A DNA stretch of 60,734 nucleotides. It comes from Bryobacteraceae bacterium (lineage in GTDB: Bacteria; Acidobacteriota; Terriglobia; Bryobacterales; Bryobacteraceae). The notes beneath the pieces were generated by a model that was not told where the DNA came from, searched no databases, and saw only the letters and a program-made list of their open reading frames with translations. Location of the stretch: the NCBI GenBank assembly GCA_023384675.1, contig JAHDVK010000032.1, positions 1-60,734 of the forward strand, given 5' to 3'. The position numbers were made by a program, and so were the translations under genes. Each line of letters starts with the position of its first letter. Positions within the stretch are counted from its first letter, which is position 1. Positions 9,088-18,181 of the stretch are shown here, in pieces.

Positions 9088-9776
9088 TTGTGCGCCAACC
9101 GGAATTCGTAAACCACCGGGCCAGTGGCCCCGGCGGGGCTGGAAACGACGGCCGCGTTCTTCTCGCGAATAAACACGAGTTCCCTCGACCGCAAATTGGG
9201 GACGGACTTCAGATTCGACGGCAGCGAGGCCGGATCCTGCACGCGCCGCGGTCCGGCTTTGGAATCGACACACTCGCCGCGCGCCCGGAAGACGGCGTCG
9301 TCGCAGCGCGGCACCAGCGTATTCAGCTTCGTACCGGGCGGCGGCGGCGGCGGCAAGGGCACATAGCCCGGGCGCGTAGAACCGGCCGGAGCAATTTCGA
9401 GCGGCGTCACCATCCAATAGACGATGTCGTGGCCCGGCGGCCCCGTGACCCGGAACGCACCGCCTTCGGTGGCCGGCACAATGTACTCCTGATCGGGCGC
9501 AAGCTGATTCTTCATGCCGGTATCCTCGCGCGGAAACAGCAAGGTGTAATCGCCGGAGGTGCCCTGGTTCATGACGTAGAGGTAGCCGGCGAAGTTCGCC
9601 TTCACCCGGAAGCGCACATAGGCGCCCGAGTCGAAAATGGTGGCGGGATCCACGGTCTTCCACTCTCCGTTATCGCGAGTCTCCACGTGGATCACCATGC
9701 GCCGTGGCGGCGGCTGCTGCTGGGCCGGCGCCAACACGGGCGCCAGCAGTGCGAAGGACAAAAAAGCTCGTAGCAT
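9084..9776 (-). CDS. DUF4384 exported protein, paralogue 1
   Basis: A 230-residue protein with signal peptide (cleavage near APA-Q). The DUF4384 core reads FDSGAYVRFRVKANFAGYLYV, then TLLFPRE, a beta-rich domain often attached to bacterial caspases and kinases. A short run of six to seven prolines follows. The ribosome binding site GGAGAGG sits 8 bases before ATG 9776. It is translationally coupled (ATGA) to the caspase gene and lies 31 bases after another DUF4384 gene. Probably a secreted partner or sensor of the caspase protein; this is context inference. Confidence 0.85.
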   Translation of the reverse strand: MLRAFLSFALLAPVLAPAQQQPPPRRMVIHVETRDNGEWKTVDPATIFDSGAYVRFRVKANFAGYLYVMNQGTSGDYTLLFPREDTGMKNQLAPDQEYIVPATEGGAFRVTGPPGHDIVYWMVTPLEIAPAGSTRPGYVPLPPPPPPGTKLNTLVPRCDDAVFRARGECVDSKAGPRRVQDPASLPSNLKSVPNLRSRELVFIREKNAAVVSSPAGATGPVVYEFRLAHK

Positions 9777-9807
9777 CGGGTAAGCCTCTCCTTGATCAGC
9801 TATCGGC

Positions 9808-10761
9808 TTATCGGTGCTTCAGCTCTATATCCACCACGAGCCGCGCGCTCGATTCCCGCGATGGATTGGCGACATATACGGCCTTTTCGGGATCGCGTTG
9901 GGACTGGCGCACGGGCTTGTCTTCGTTGACCTTCTCGAAGACCAGGTCGCGAGCCGTCAGCCGGTTTCGCAACTGCCCCACCAGATCGTCGCTCACGGCC
10001 ATCGTGTTCATCGCCAGCATCGTCGGCACGGGCTTCGAGCCGGGCTTCTCCTCAGCGGCCGGGTCGCGCGGGTTGTCCAACTGGTAGATCAGTTTGTCGA
10101 GATCGTGCTCGGGCGTGCGCGTCAGCACCAGGAAGAGCTTCTCGGTGCCGGGCTGTTCGTCGAACACGAAGCGCGTCCTCTTCGGAATGTCGTAGTCGCG
10201 TCCGCGAGTGACGCGGTTGTTCCCGTCGTCATGTTCGGCGGAGGGAAACAGCACCCGCCAGTTGCCGCTGGAACCCTGAGTGACGACATAGAGATAGCCC
10301 GTATCGTTCACCTGCACCCGCAGGCGGATGCGGTCGCCGGAGCGGAACACCATGTCGGGATCCACCTCCACGGCTTCGTCGTCGCCGCCGTATTTAAGGA
10401 TGCTGTACCGCAAGGCGAGGGGAACCGAAGACTCCGCGCCCACAGTCATGTAGCGAACCTCGCCCGTATCCTGATGGGCGGCCAGCTGAACCTCCGGCAC
10501 TTCGCGCTGGATATCCTCGACTCTGGGAGGCGTCGTGGGCGGCGTTGTAGGCCGCTGCGGCGCTTTCTTCGGGACCGATTTCTTGACGGCCGCCTGCTGC
10601 TGTCCGGCCGCCTTCTTCGCAGCCGCCTGCTGCTTGGCCGGCGCCGGCGGCATCAAAAAGAGCTCCCGTGCCGTCAATTTACTAGGCGTTTGTGACCACA
10701 CCATGGACGCCGCTCCGCAGGCAAGCGCCAGCATGGCGATCGCTAAGTTCTGATTCCTCAT
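9808..10761 (-). CDS. DUF4384 exported protein, paralogue 2
   Basis: About 317 residues. The frame is open up to 10998, but ATG 10761 has a strong ribosome binding site (AGGAGGGAGAG) and gives a signal peptide (NLAIAMLALACGAASMVWSQ). A Lys/Ala/Pro/Gln-rich linker follows, then a DUF4384 core (RSGDRIRLRVQVNDTGYLYV, WRVLFPSAE) closely related to the next gene's. The C-terminus ends SARLVVDIELKHR, comparable to the VVYEFRLAHK end of its paralogue. First gene of the minus-strand operon DUF4384-DUF4384-caspase; its promoter lies in the 137-base divergent gap. Confidence 0.86.
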   Translation of the reverse strand: MRNQNLAIAMLALACGAASMVWSQTPSKLTARELFLMPPAPAKQQAAAKKAAGQQQAAVKKSVPKKAPQRPTTPPTTPPRVEDIQREVPEVQLAAHQDTGEVRYMTVGAESSVPLALRYSILKYGGDDEAVEVDPDMVFRSGDRIRLRVQVNDTGYLYVVTQGSSGNWRVLFPSAEHDDGNNRVTRGRDYDIPKRTRFVFDEQPGTEKLFLVLTRTPEHDLDKLIYQLDNPRDPAAEEKPGSKPVPTMLAMNTMAVSDDLVGQLRNRLTARDLVFEKVNEDKPVRQSQRDPEKAVYVANPSRESSARLVVDIELKHR

Positions 10762-10821
10762 CGATTTCACTCTCCCTCCTGCCTCTGAATGCAACCCTGA
10801 GGCCATTGTACCCCCAAGCAC

Positions 10822-10852
10822 TTGCACTCTCAACGGTCCTAGGGCGTATAAT
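10822..10852 (+). promoter_or_regulatory. Putative sigma-70-type promoter for the Ig-like protein gene
   Basis: A perfect TATAAT at 10847-10852 lies 46 bases before ATG 10899; TTGCAC at 10822-10827 is a weak -35 with a long 19-base spacer. It lies in the gap shared with the divergent DUF4384 operon. Confidence 0.5.
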
Positions 10853-10898
10853 AGGCGAGATCTGAGCAAGGGGCAGATCGAAACGGAGGGTTCTACCG

Positions 10899-11495
10899 AT
10901 GAGAAGCTACGGTTTCCCAATGCGGGCCGCATTGTCGGTCCTTTTGAGCGCGTTGCTGGTGCAGCCTCTGCCGGCGCAGCAGCCGCAGAGTGGGCCACGG
11001 TCGATCAGTATCGTCATCGTGGAAGGCGATGGCGCCATTAACAACGTCCGGCAGCGCATCGCGCGCGAGCCGATCATCGAGGTGGTGGACGAGAACAAGA
11101 ATCCGGTGCCGGGAGCGCTGGTGACGTTCCTTCTGCCGCAGAGCGGCGCCGGCGGCGTGTTCACAGACGGCAGCCGCATGCTGACCGTGATGACGGATGA
11201 TTCCGGGCGGGCGGTCGCGCGAGGCATTCGTACGAACACGGTGGACGGCCAGTGGCAGATGCGCGTCTCCGCCTCATTTCAGGGGCAGACCGCCTCGGCC
11301 ACCATCGGCCTGACCAACGCCGCCGTGGCCGGCGCGCTCGCCGGGGCCAAGCTCTGGGCGCTGCTCGCCATCATCGGCGGCGCTGCCGCCGGCGGTGCCG
11401 TCATCGCCACCCGCAACGGCAATGGCGGCGCAGTCCCAAGACCACCCACTACCGTGACCCCGGGAACCCCGTCCGTCCAGCCGCCGGGCAACTAG
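10899..11495 (+). CDS. Exported Ig-like (big-1/carboxypeptidase-regulatory type) protein with C-terminal membrane helix
   Basis: A 198-residue protein. The signal peptide ends near LPAQ. A beta-sandwich segment (IAREPIIEVVDENKNPVPGALVTFLLP ... FTDGSRMLTVMTDDSGRAVARGI) resembles Ig-like domains of bacterial surface proteins. A Gly/Ala-rich hydrophobic stretch (about 145-172) is followed by a Thr/Pro tail. The ribosome binding site GGAGGG precedes ATG 10899. It is 44 bases before the giant Ig-repeat gene and probably co-transcribed with it. Likely anchored at the surface or outer membrane; exact role unknown. Confidence 0.75.
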   Translation: MRSYGFPMRAALSVLLSALLVQPLPAQQPQSGPRSISIVIVEGDGAINNVRQRIAREPIIEVVDENKNPVPGALVTFLLPQSGAGGVFTDGSRMLTVMTDDSGRAVARGIRTNTVDGQWQMRVSASFQGQTASATIGLTNAAVAGALAGAKLWALLAIIGGAAAGGAVIATRNGNGGAVPRPPTTVTPGTPSVQPPGN

Positions 11496-11539
11496 GCAGG
11501 AGAGAGACCGTGACGCACGCAGCATGCAAGGAGGAACTC

Positions 11540-14500
11540 ATGAATCCGCGAATCTCCCATTCTTCCCGTAGCGCCCGGCCCCGGGCCGGCCTGTCGGACT
11601 GGTTGCGCGTCGCACTGCTGACCCTCGCAATTCTGGGCCTGGCCGCCCCGGCGGCGGCACAGACCGTACCCAATCTGACCGGCAGCTTCCCTACCAGCAT
11701 CATCCAGGGAACCTCTGGCAGCCTCAGCACCATCAGCGGGACCAGCTTGCGCGTCCCCATTGATGGCACTCTCTGCGGATCGAACCCGGCCGTGCGGGTC
11801 CGGATCCAATACCTGAATTCGTCTGGCATCCCCTTTCCCGCGACCTTCATCCTGCCCGCCTCGCAGGTCGTCGCTACCGCCATCTTTGGCGTGCCGTACG
11901 ATGAAACCATCACTGCCCAACTGGGCACTATCAGCGTACGCGCGATCTACGAAACCAACCCCTCGCCCGGCGTCTTCGAACCCTGCTTCACCACCAACAG
12001 CATTGATCTTCAGGTGCGCTTCGGCATCCTGCCCACGGAGTTATCAAACGGCTTCGTGGGCGAGGCCTACGGTCCAGTCGCTTTGGCCGCCAACGGCGCC
12101 GCCGGACCCGTGGTCTGGCAGGTCCTGGAGGGGGCCCTCCCTCCCGGCCTCACTCTCTCGTCAACCGGTGTGATTTCGGGCACTCCGACAACACGCGGCC
12201 AGTACTACTTCCTGGTCCGCGCAACGGATTCAACCAACCCGGACAGAACCGACACCAGAGACTTCTATCTGCCCATATGGGATCGCATCACCATCCTGCC
12301 CCCCACGCTTCCCAACGGCGTCGTCGGCCAAGCCTACAGCCAGACGTTCAACATCGGCACCGGTAATGAGCTTTTCACTGAAGACACACTACCACCAGGG
12401 CTCAGCATAGAATCCACCTATAACGAGCAGACCGACACCTACACGTTCCGCCTTGCCGGCACCCCCACCACCGCGGGAACCTACACATTCACCGTGGAGG
12501 CCTACGAGTTTGACTACATGCAGGAGGGAACCGCAGGCTACGGCACGCGCCAGTACACCGTACAGATCTTCTCCAGCATCCAGGTCACCACCACAAATCT
12601 CCCCGCCGCCACGCTGGGCGTCCCCTACCAGACCCAACTCCTTTCCAACCTGCCTTCCGGAACGCCCGTCGTCTGGTCGATCACCGCCGGCAGCCTTCCG
12701 CCGGGCCTTGCGCTGGCTTCCGCTACGGGCGTCATCAGCGGCACACCTGCGCAAATCGGCTCCTTCGGTTTCACCGTGCGCGTCGCCCTGGCGGGCGGAA
12801 ATGGCATCTCCGCCCCGGTGAACCTGACGCTTTTGGTAGTGACACCGCCGTTGACTCTCGCGCCGCTTCAACTGAGCGCAGGCGAAGTGAGCGCCCCGTA
12901 TTCCGCCCTCTTCACCCCCAGCGGCGGCATCGGCGCCTACGTCCTCTCCATTGCCTCCGGCGCCCTGCCTCCAGGTCTTTCCCTCAACCCAACCACCCGG
13001 ACCATCTCGGGCGTTCCCACGCAACCCGGCCTGTTCCGGTTCGTGATGCGCGTCGTCTCGGGCAGTGAAATCCTCGAACAGGGCTACACGATCAACATCG
13101 ATCCCGAACCGGTCACGATCACGACAGCCGCCCTCCAGGACGGCTACCGCGGCCAAACCTACGTGCAGAACATCGCCGCCACCGGCGGCATTCCGCCCTA
13201 TGCCTTCCGCGTCTCGGTCGGCGCCCTGCCCCCGGCGGTGACGCTGAACGCCAACGGCGGCCTCGTCGGCCAACCCGGCAGCACTGGCGTTTTCAACTTC
13301 ACCGTCACTGCCACCGATTCCCGTGGCGCCTTCGCCCAGCGGGCGTTCACTCTCACCATCCTCGCTCCGCTCGAACTCACCGGCCCCACGCCGCTGCCGC
13401 CCGCAACCGAGGGTGAGTCCTACTCGGCTACCCTCACCGCCACCGGCGGCAAAACCCCCTATGCGTTCGCGCTCCTCGGCGGCGCGTTGCCCGCCGGCAT
13501 GACCCTGTCCAGCACCGGCGCCGTCTCCGGTACGCCCACCTCCCCGGGCATCTTTGTCTTCACCGCCCAGGTGACCGACGCCAATGGCCGGACCGCGCAG
13601 CGCGCCATCGAACTGAACGTCATCGGCGCCCTGCGGCTCTCGCCCGAATCCCTGCCCGAGGCCACACGGATGCTCGAATACAGCGTGAGGCTCATGGTCC
13701 AGGGCGGACTTGGCCCGTACCAATGGGCGATCGAGGGCGGGTTGCCGCCCGGCATCGCCTTCGAGGCCGGTCTCTTCCGAGGCGCGGCCACCGCTGTTGG
13801 ATCGTTCCCCGTGAACGTTACGGTCACCGACTCGCGAAACCGGTCCCTTAGCCGCCAGTACACCATCGTGGTCGTGCCCGGCGTCACCATCCTGACCACC
13901 AGCCTGCCTGCGGGCACAGCCGGCCAGGACTATGAGACCACGCTCACCGCCGAACGCGGTACGCCGCCCTACCGCTGGCTGATCTCCAGCGCGCTTCCAC
14001 AGGGGCTGACGCTCGATCCCGCTACTGGCCGGATCTCCGGCCGCCCGACCGCCGCCGGTTCGTTCGGACTGGCTGTCCGTGTCGAGGACCAGAACAACCT
14101 CTTCGACACCGCTGACCTCACGCTGACCATCAACGCGCCGCCGCCGCCGCCGCTGCGCATCACGGAACTGCCCACGGTATCGCCGCCCGCCCAGCAGCCC
14201 AACTTCGCCGTGGTCCTCGATGCTCCCTTCCCGCTCCCGCTCGAGGGCGAGGTGGATCTCACCTTCGAGCCTGCGCGCGGTCCGGACGACCCCGCCGTCC
14301 AGTTCGCCAACGGCGCCCGGCGCATGCCCTTCACCATCCCCGCCGGACAGACCCGCGCCAACTTCGCCAGCCCCTCCGCCGTGCAGACCGGTACCGTCGC
14401 GGGCCTTGTCACCCTGACCTCCACTTACCGTACCGCGGGCGTGGATGTGACACCTTCTCCGGCGCCCCGGCAAACGTTGCGGATCGATCCGGCGGCGCCC

Positions 14501-14824
14501 GTGCTCACCCGCCTGGATCTGGTACGTTCTGCCTCCGGCTTCGAGCTTGTGGTCTTCGGCTACTCGACTCCGCGCGACATCACCCGCGCCAACGTCCGCC
14601 TGACCGCGGCTCCCGGCGCCACGCTGACCTCGACGGAACTGACGATCGATTTGAACCCGATTTTCACCACCTGGTACAACTCGAACGCCTCATTCCCGTT
14701 CGGCTCGCAATTCCGGCTTTCGCTGCCCTTTACTCTCACCGGCAGCGCGGCCGACATCAGTTCGGCCGCCGTAACGCTCACCAACTCAGTGGGTACGTCG
14801 AACTCGCTTTCTTCCAACTTCTAA
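11540..14824 (+). CDS. Giant secreted protein with eight He_PIG-type Ig repeats
   Basis: 1094 residues. AAGGAGG at 11528-11534 and ATG 11540 decide the start; the frame extends further upstream but out of register with the previous gene. A signal peptide (cleavage near AAAQ-T) is followed by an N-terminal domain and then eight tandem domains of about 85-95 residues. Most carry the He_PIG signature LPPGLTLSSTGVISGTPT or a variant, each with a following G-x-F-x-F-V-A-D strand. A run of five prolines separates them from a C-terminal region with no recognised anchor. Probably adhesin-like or a carbohydrate-facing surface protein. Confidence 0.88.
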   Translation: MNPRISHSSRSARPRAGLSDWLRVALLTLAILGLAAPAAAQTVPNLTGSFPTSIIQGTSGSLSTISGTSLRVPIDGTLCGSNPAVRVRIQYLNSSGIPFPATFILPASQVVATAIFGVPYDETITAQLGTISVRAIYETNPSPGVFEPCFTTNSIDLQVRFGILPTELSNGFVGEAYGPVALAANGAAGPVVWQVLEGALPPGLTLSSTGVISGTPTTRGQYYFLVRATDSTNPDRTDTRDFYLPIWDRITILPPTLPNGVVGQAYSQTFNIGTGNELFTEDTLPPGLSIESTYNEQTDTYTFRLAGTPTTAGTYTFTVEAYEFDYMQEGTAGYGTRQYTVQIFSSIQVTTTNLPAATLGVPYQTQLLSNLPSGTPVVWSITAGSLPPGLALASATGVISGTPAQIGSFGFTVRVALAGGNGISAPVNLTLLVVTPPLTLAPLQLSAGEVSAPYSALFTPSGGIGAYVLSIASGALPPGLSLNPTTRTISGVPTQPGLFRFVMRVVSGSEILEQGYTINIDPEPVTITTAALQDGYRGQTYVQNIAATGGIPPYAFRVSVGALPPAVTLNANGGLVGQPGSTGVFNFTVTATDSRGAFAQRAFTLTILAPLELTGPTPLPPATEGESYSATLTATGGKTPYAFALLGGALPAGMTLSSTGAVSGTPTSPGIFVFTAQVTDANGRTAQRAIELNVIGALRLSPESLPEATRMLEYSVRLMVQGGLGPYQWAIEGGLPPGIAFEAGLFRGAATAVGSFPVNVTVTDSRNRSLSRQYTIVVVPGVTILTTSLPAGTAGQDYETTLTAERGTPPYRWLISSALPQGLTLDPATGRISGRPTAAGSFGLAVRVEDQNNLFDTADLTLTINAPPPPPLRITELPTVSPPAQQPNFAVVLDAPFPLPLEGEVDLTFEPARGPDDPAVQFANGARRMPFTIPAGQTRANFASPSAVQTGTVAGLVTLTSTYRTAGVDVTPSPAPRQTLRIDPAAPVLTRLDLVRSASGFELVVFGYSTPRDITRANVRLTAAPGATLTSTELTIDLNPIFTTWYNSNASFPFGSQFRLSLPFTLTGSAADISSAAVTLTNSVGTSNSLSSNF

Positions 14825-14827
14825 AGG

Positions 14828-14874
14828 CGGGTTGACAGCGCCCGGCCCCCGGGGTCAGGATAGCTGTCAACCCG
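14828..14874. promoter_or_regulatory. Perfect inverted repeat abutting a start codon, with embedded TTGACA
   Basis: Left arm CGGGTTGACAGC (14828-14839) and right arm GCTGTCAACCCG (14863-14874) pair perfectly across 23 bases. The right arm touches the ATG at 14875 and the left arm begins 4 bases after the upstream stop. The left arm contains a consensus -35 TTGACA (14832-14837). It could be an operator, a terminator for the upstream gene, or a hairpin blocking translation. Confidence 0.55.
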
Positions 14875-15900
14875 ATGAAAGACCTTCGCTTCGCTCTGTT
14901 CGGCACCGGCTTCTGGGCGAACTACCAGTTGCCCGGCTGGCTCGAATCGCCCGGCGTCCGCTGTACCGCGTTGTATAATCGGACCCGGTCCAAGGCGGAA
15001 GCCCTGGGCCAGCTTTATGGCATCGGGGCCGTGTACGACAATGCCGCCGAACTGCTCGAAAAGGAACCAGTGGACTTTGCCGACATCTGCACCGGCGTCG
15101 AGACTCATGCGCATTTGGTCCGCCTGGCCGCCTCGAAGCGCCTTCCGGTGGTTTGCCAGAAACCGCTCGCCGTCTCGCTCGAGGAAGCCGAACGAATGCT
15201 TGCGGACTGCCGCGCCGCCGGCGTCGCGCTGTACGTGAATGAGAACTTCCGCTGGCAGACGCCCATCCGCGCGTTCAAGTCGGAGCTCGACACCGGCGCC
15301 ATCGGGCGTGTTTTCCGCGCGCGCATCAGCATGGTCTCCGGCTTTCCGGTCTTTCAAAACCAGCCCTTTCTTCGCGACCTGCCCCAATTCGTTCTCACCG
15401 ATGTCGGCTCGCATGTGCTCGACGTCGCGCGCTTTCTCTTTGGCGAGGCCGCGTCGATTTATTGTCAAACCCATCGTGTGCATACGGACATCCAAGGCGA
15501 GGATGTGGCCACCGTTATCCTGCACACCGTCAATGACGCAACCGTTCTGGTGGAAATGGGCTACGCCGAAAACTACCTCGAACGCGACCGTTTCCCCGAA
15601 ACCTTCATCTTCGCCGAAGGCGAACGCGGTTCCCTCGAACTCGGCCCCGATTACTGGCTCCGCACCACCACGTCCACCGGGACGCATCTGCGCCGCACAC
15701 CGCCGCCGCGCTACGCCTGGGCCGACCCCGCCTATGACGTCGTCCACTCGTCCATCGTTCCCTGCCAGGCCAACATCCTCTCCGCCCTGCGCGGCGAAGG
15801 CGAGGCCGAAACCACCGGCGACGATAACCTGCGTACGGTCCGGCTTGTCTTCGGCGCCTACGAATCGGCGGCCGCGGGCAGAGTTGTCCGGTTTCAGTGA
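14875..15900 (+). CDS. Gfo/Idh/MocA-family NAD(P)-dependent oxidoreductase
   Basis: A 341-residue cytoplasmic dehydrogenase. The Rossmann fold opens at once with FALFGTGFWANY (GxGxxx), followed by DFADICTGVETHAHL and the family motif QKPLA with its lysine. The C-terminal half has the alpha/beta substrate domain, including VGSHVLDVARFLFGE with a likely catalytic His. Substrate is probably a sugar or inositol-like polyol but cannot be named. It lies 6 bases before a TIM-barrel sugar isomerase-type gene, a usual partner in sugar-acid catabolism. No Shine-Dalgarno is present because an inverted repeat occupies the leader. Confidence 0.9.
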   Translation: MKDLRFALFGTGFWANYQLPGWLESPGVRCTALYNRTRSKAEALGQLYGIGAVYDNAAELLEKEPVDFADICTGVETHAHLVRLAASKRLPVVCQKPLAVSLEEAERMLADCRAAGVALYVNENFRWQTPIRAFKSELDTGAIGRVFRARISMVSGFPVFQNQPFLRDLPQFVLTDVGSHVLDVARFLFGEAASIYCQTHRVHTDIQGEDVATVILHTVNDATVLVEMGYAENYLERDRFPETFIFAEGERGSLELGPDYWLRTTTSTGTHLRRTPPPRYAWADPAYDVVHSSIVPCQANILSALRGEGEAETTGDDNLRTVRLVFGAYESAAAGRVVRFQ

Positions 15901-15906
15901 CCCGCT

Positions 15907-16689
15907 ATGAAACTCGGCATCGGCACTTACACCTTCATGTGGTCCATCGGCTTCGAGGGCGCACGTCCGCCCGAACCGATGACCCCCCGCGGGCTTGCCG
16001 AAAAGGCGGCCGAACTGGGAGTCCGCCTCGTGCAATTCGGACCGAACCTGACATTCACGCTCGAGGATCTGGCGCCGGCTCGCGATCTGGGCCTCGAGAT
16101 CGAAATTGGCGCGGCGTCCCTCGACATCGCAGCCGCCATCACGCTCACCCGCGCCGCGGGCGGCGCGTTCCTGCGCACCGTGCTTCAGGAGGACGCCGTC
16201 AACGTGCCGCCCCCGTCGCGCATCGAGGCAGGGTTACGCGCACTGCTGCCCGCTCTTGAAGATCTTCAGGTGGACTTGGGCCTGGAAAACTCCGTCGTGC
16301 CCGCCGCCACGCTGCGCGCCATCCTCGAGAGCATCGGCAGTCCGCGCCTCGGCATCACGCTCGACACCGCCAACTCGCTCGCCATCGGTGAATCCTGGCG
16401 GCACGTGCTGGCCGAGCTTGCTCCTTACACCTTCTGCCTTCACCTCAAGGACTTCAAGGTCCGGCGCGAGTGGCACCGCATGGGCTTTCGCATCGAAGGC
16501 GCGCCCGCCACGCAAGGCGATGTTGACGTGCCTTACCTGCTCAATGAACTCAAGCAGGCTGGAAACTGCCACAGTGCCGTTCTCGAACTTTGGCCGCCGG
16601 AACAGCGCACGCTCGCCGAAACTATCGCGCTCGAACACGAATGGGCGCGGGCAAGCATCGCCCATCTGCGTGCTCTGATTCCCGATTAA
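15907..16689 (+). CDS. Sugar phosphate isomerase/epimerase-like TIM barrel (AP endonuclease 2 fold)
   Basis: A 260-residue TIM barrel. It starts MKLGIGTYTFMWSIG and keeps the metal-site pattern of the family: Glu in LGLENS, Asp in GITLDTANS, His in CLHLKDFK and Glu in AVLELWPP. The four residues fit a divalent-metal-dependent isomerase or epimerase. It follows the Gfo/Idh oxidoreductase by 6 bases, so the two probably act in one sugar pathway in the cytoplasm. Exact substrate not recognisable. Confidence 0.88.
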   Translation: MKLGIGTYTFMWSIGFEGARPPEPMTPRGLAEKAAELGVRLVQFGPNLTFTLEDLAPARDLGLEIEIGAASLDIAAAITLTRAAGGAFLRTVLQEDAVNVPPPSRIEAGLRALLPALEDLQVDLGLENSVVPAATLRAILESIGSPRLGITLDTANSLAIGESWRHVLAELAPYTFCLHLKDFKVRREWHRMGFRIEGAPATQGDVDVPYLLNELKQAGNCHSAVLELWPPEQRTLAETIALEHEWARASIAHLRALIPD

Positions 16690-16716
16690 CCTCTGCTGCC
16701 CCGCCATCCAACCCCG

Positions 16717-16722
16717 TATAAT
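16717..16722 (+). promoter_or_regulatory. TATAAT -10 box
   Basis: Perfect TATAAT ending 7 bases before the in-frame ATG at 16730 and 76 bases before the preferred start at 16799. Transcription from it would begin at about 16729-16730. No good -35 is visible. Confidence 0.45.
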
Positions 16723-16798
16723 TGGTCCGATGCCGCGCGGGACCGTGAGAGTACAAACGCCGCTCAATCATTCCGCTTCCCTCGCAGCGCCCCTCGCC

Positions 16799-18181
16799 AT
16801 GACCCGCTCCACATTCATCCTCTTCCTTGCGGCCCTGCTCTCACCCGCCCAAACCCTCCCTGTCGTGGGCTCGTGGGAAGGCGTCCTGAAACCCGCGCCC
16901 GGCGTCTCTCTGAAACTGCGCCTCCATGTCGAACGCACCCTCGGAGGCGCACTGAAAGGCGCTCTCGATTCCGTGGACCAGGGCGCATTCGGCATCCCCA
17001 TCGACGAAATCTCTTTCGACGAAGGCACGCTGCGCTGGTCCATCCAGCGGATCAAAGCCAGCTTCGAAGGCCAGGTTTCCGAGGGCGGTTCCGCCATCAC
17101 CGGCAAGCTCACCCAGAATGGCCAGCACGAGTTGACCTTCAAACGCGTGGACCCCGCCACAGTCCGCGCTCCCGCGCGCCCGCAGGAGCCGAAACCGCCC
17201 TTCCCCTACCCCTCCATCGACCTGACCTTCCCCAGCAAAGCCCCAGGCGTTACTCTTGCCGGCACGCTCACCCTGCCGCCGGGCGAAGGCCCCCACCCGG
17301 CTGTCATCCTGATCTCCGGCTCCGGCCCCCAGGACCGGAACGAGACCATCTTCGGCCATAAACCCTTCCTCGTGCTCGCCGATCATCTCGCCCGGCGCGG
17401 CATCGCCGCGCTCCGTTACGACGATCGCGGCGCGGCCAAGTCCACGGGCGATTTCGCCGCTGCCACCAGCGTGGATTTCTCCGACGACGCCGAAGGCGCG
17501 CTGGACTTCCTCAAGGCGCGCAAGGAGATCCACCCGAAGCGCATCGGCTTCCTTGGCCACAGCGAAGGCGGCATCATCGCCCCCATGATCGCTGCCCGCC
17601 GCGAAGATGTCTCCTTCCTCGTGCTGATGGCCCCAACCGCCGTGCCCGGAGCCGACATCATGCTCGCGCAGGCCGATGCCATCGGCCGCGCAGCCGGCGC
17701 CCCGGACGCTGCCCGTACGCAAAACCGCCAGCTCCAGGAAAAGCTGTTCGAACTCGTTCGCACGACTCCCGACCCGGAGGCCTTGCAGGCCAAAGTCGCG
17801 GAGGCCCTCTCGATGATGCCCGAGCCGCAGCGCGCCGCACAGGTGAAACAGATCGCCAGCCCTTGGATGCGCTTCTTCATCACCTATGACCCGGCTACCG
17901 TCCTCCGCCGCATCCGGATCCCCGTCCTCGCGCTGTTCGGCGAACTGGATCTCCAGGTGCTGCCCAATCAAAATGCGCCCCCGCTCGAAGAGGCGCTCCG
18001 CGCGGCCGGAAATTCCCAAGTCGAAACCCATCGCCTCCAGGGCCTCAACCACCTGTTGCAACCCGCCAGGACCGGCTTGCCGCAGGAATACGCCACCATC
18101 GAACAAACCATCGACCCCAAAGCCCTCGACCTGATCGCGGGATGGCTCCGCCGGACCGCCGGGCTGGAGCCGAAACCGTGA
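16799..18181 (+). CDS. Exported alpha/beta hydrolase
   Basis: About 460 residues from ATG 16799, which directly yields a signal peptide (MTRSTFILFLAALLSPAQ). An in-frame ATG at 16730 would add 23 residues and match a leaderless start. A beta-rich N-terminal domain (SWEGVLKPAPGVSLKLRLHVE) precedes the hydrolase domain: oxyanion region ISGSGPQDRNE, RYDDRGAAKSTG, the nucleophile elbow GHSEGG, a late acid in FGELDLQV and His in GLNHLLQ. Probably a periplasmic esterase or acyl-peptide hydrolase. It overlaps the M1 peptidase gene by 4 bases, suggesting joint peptide or ester breakdown. Confidence 0.87.
   Translation: MTRSTFILFLAALLSPAQTLPVVGSWEGVLKPAPGVSLKLRLHVERTLGGALKGALDSVDQGAFGIPIDEISFDEGTLRWSIQRIKASFEGQVSEGGSAITGKLTQNGQHELTFKRVDPATVRAPARPQEPKPPFPYPSIDLTFPSKAPGVTLAGTLTLPPGEGPHPAVILISGSGPQDRNETIFGHKPFLVLADHLARRGIAALRYDDRGAAKSTGDFAAATSVDFSDDAEGALDFLKARKEIHPKRIGFLGHSEGGIIAPMIAARREDVSFLVLMAPTAVPGADIMLAQADAIGRAAGAPDAARTQNRQLQEKLFELVRTTPDPEALQAKVAEALSMMPEPQRAAQVKQIASPWMRFFITYDPATVLRRIRIPVLALFGELDLQVLPNQNAPPLEEALRAAGNSQVETHRLQGLNHLLQPARTGLPQEYATIEQTIDPKALDLIAGWLRRTAGLEPKP

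Noticed and set aside
7192-9111. 639-residue plus-strand frame
   Set aside because: Exact antisense of the caspase gene; no motifs or ribosome binding site.
12389-14473. 694-residue minus-strand frame
   Set aside because: Antisense of the Ig-repeat gene; Gly/Arg-rich shadow.
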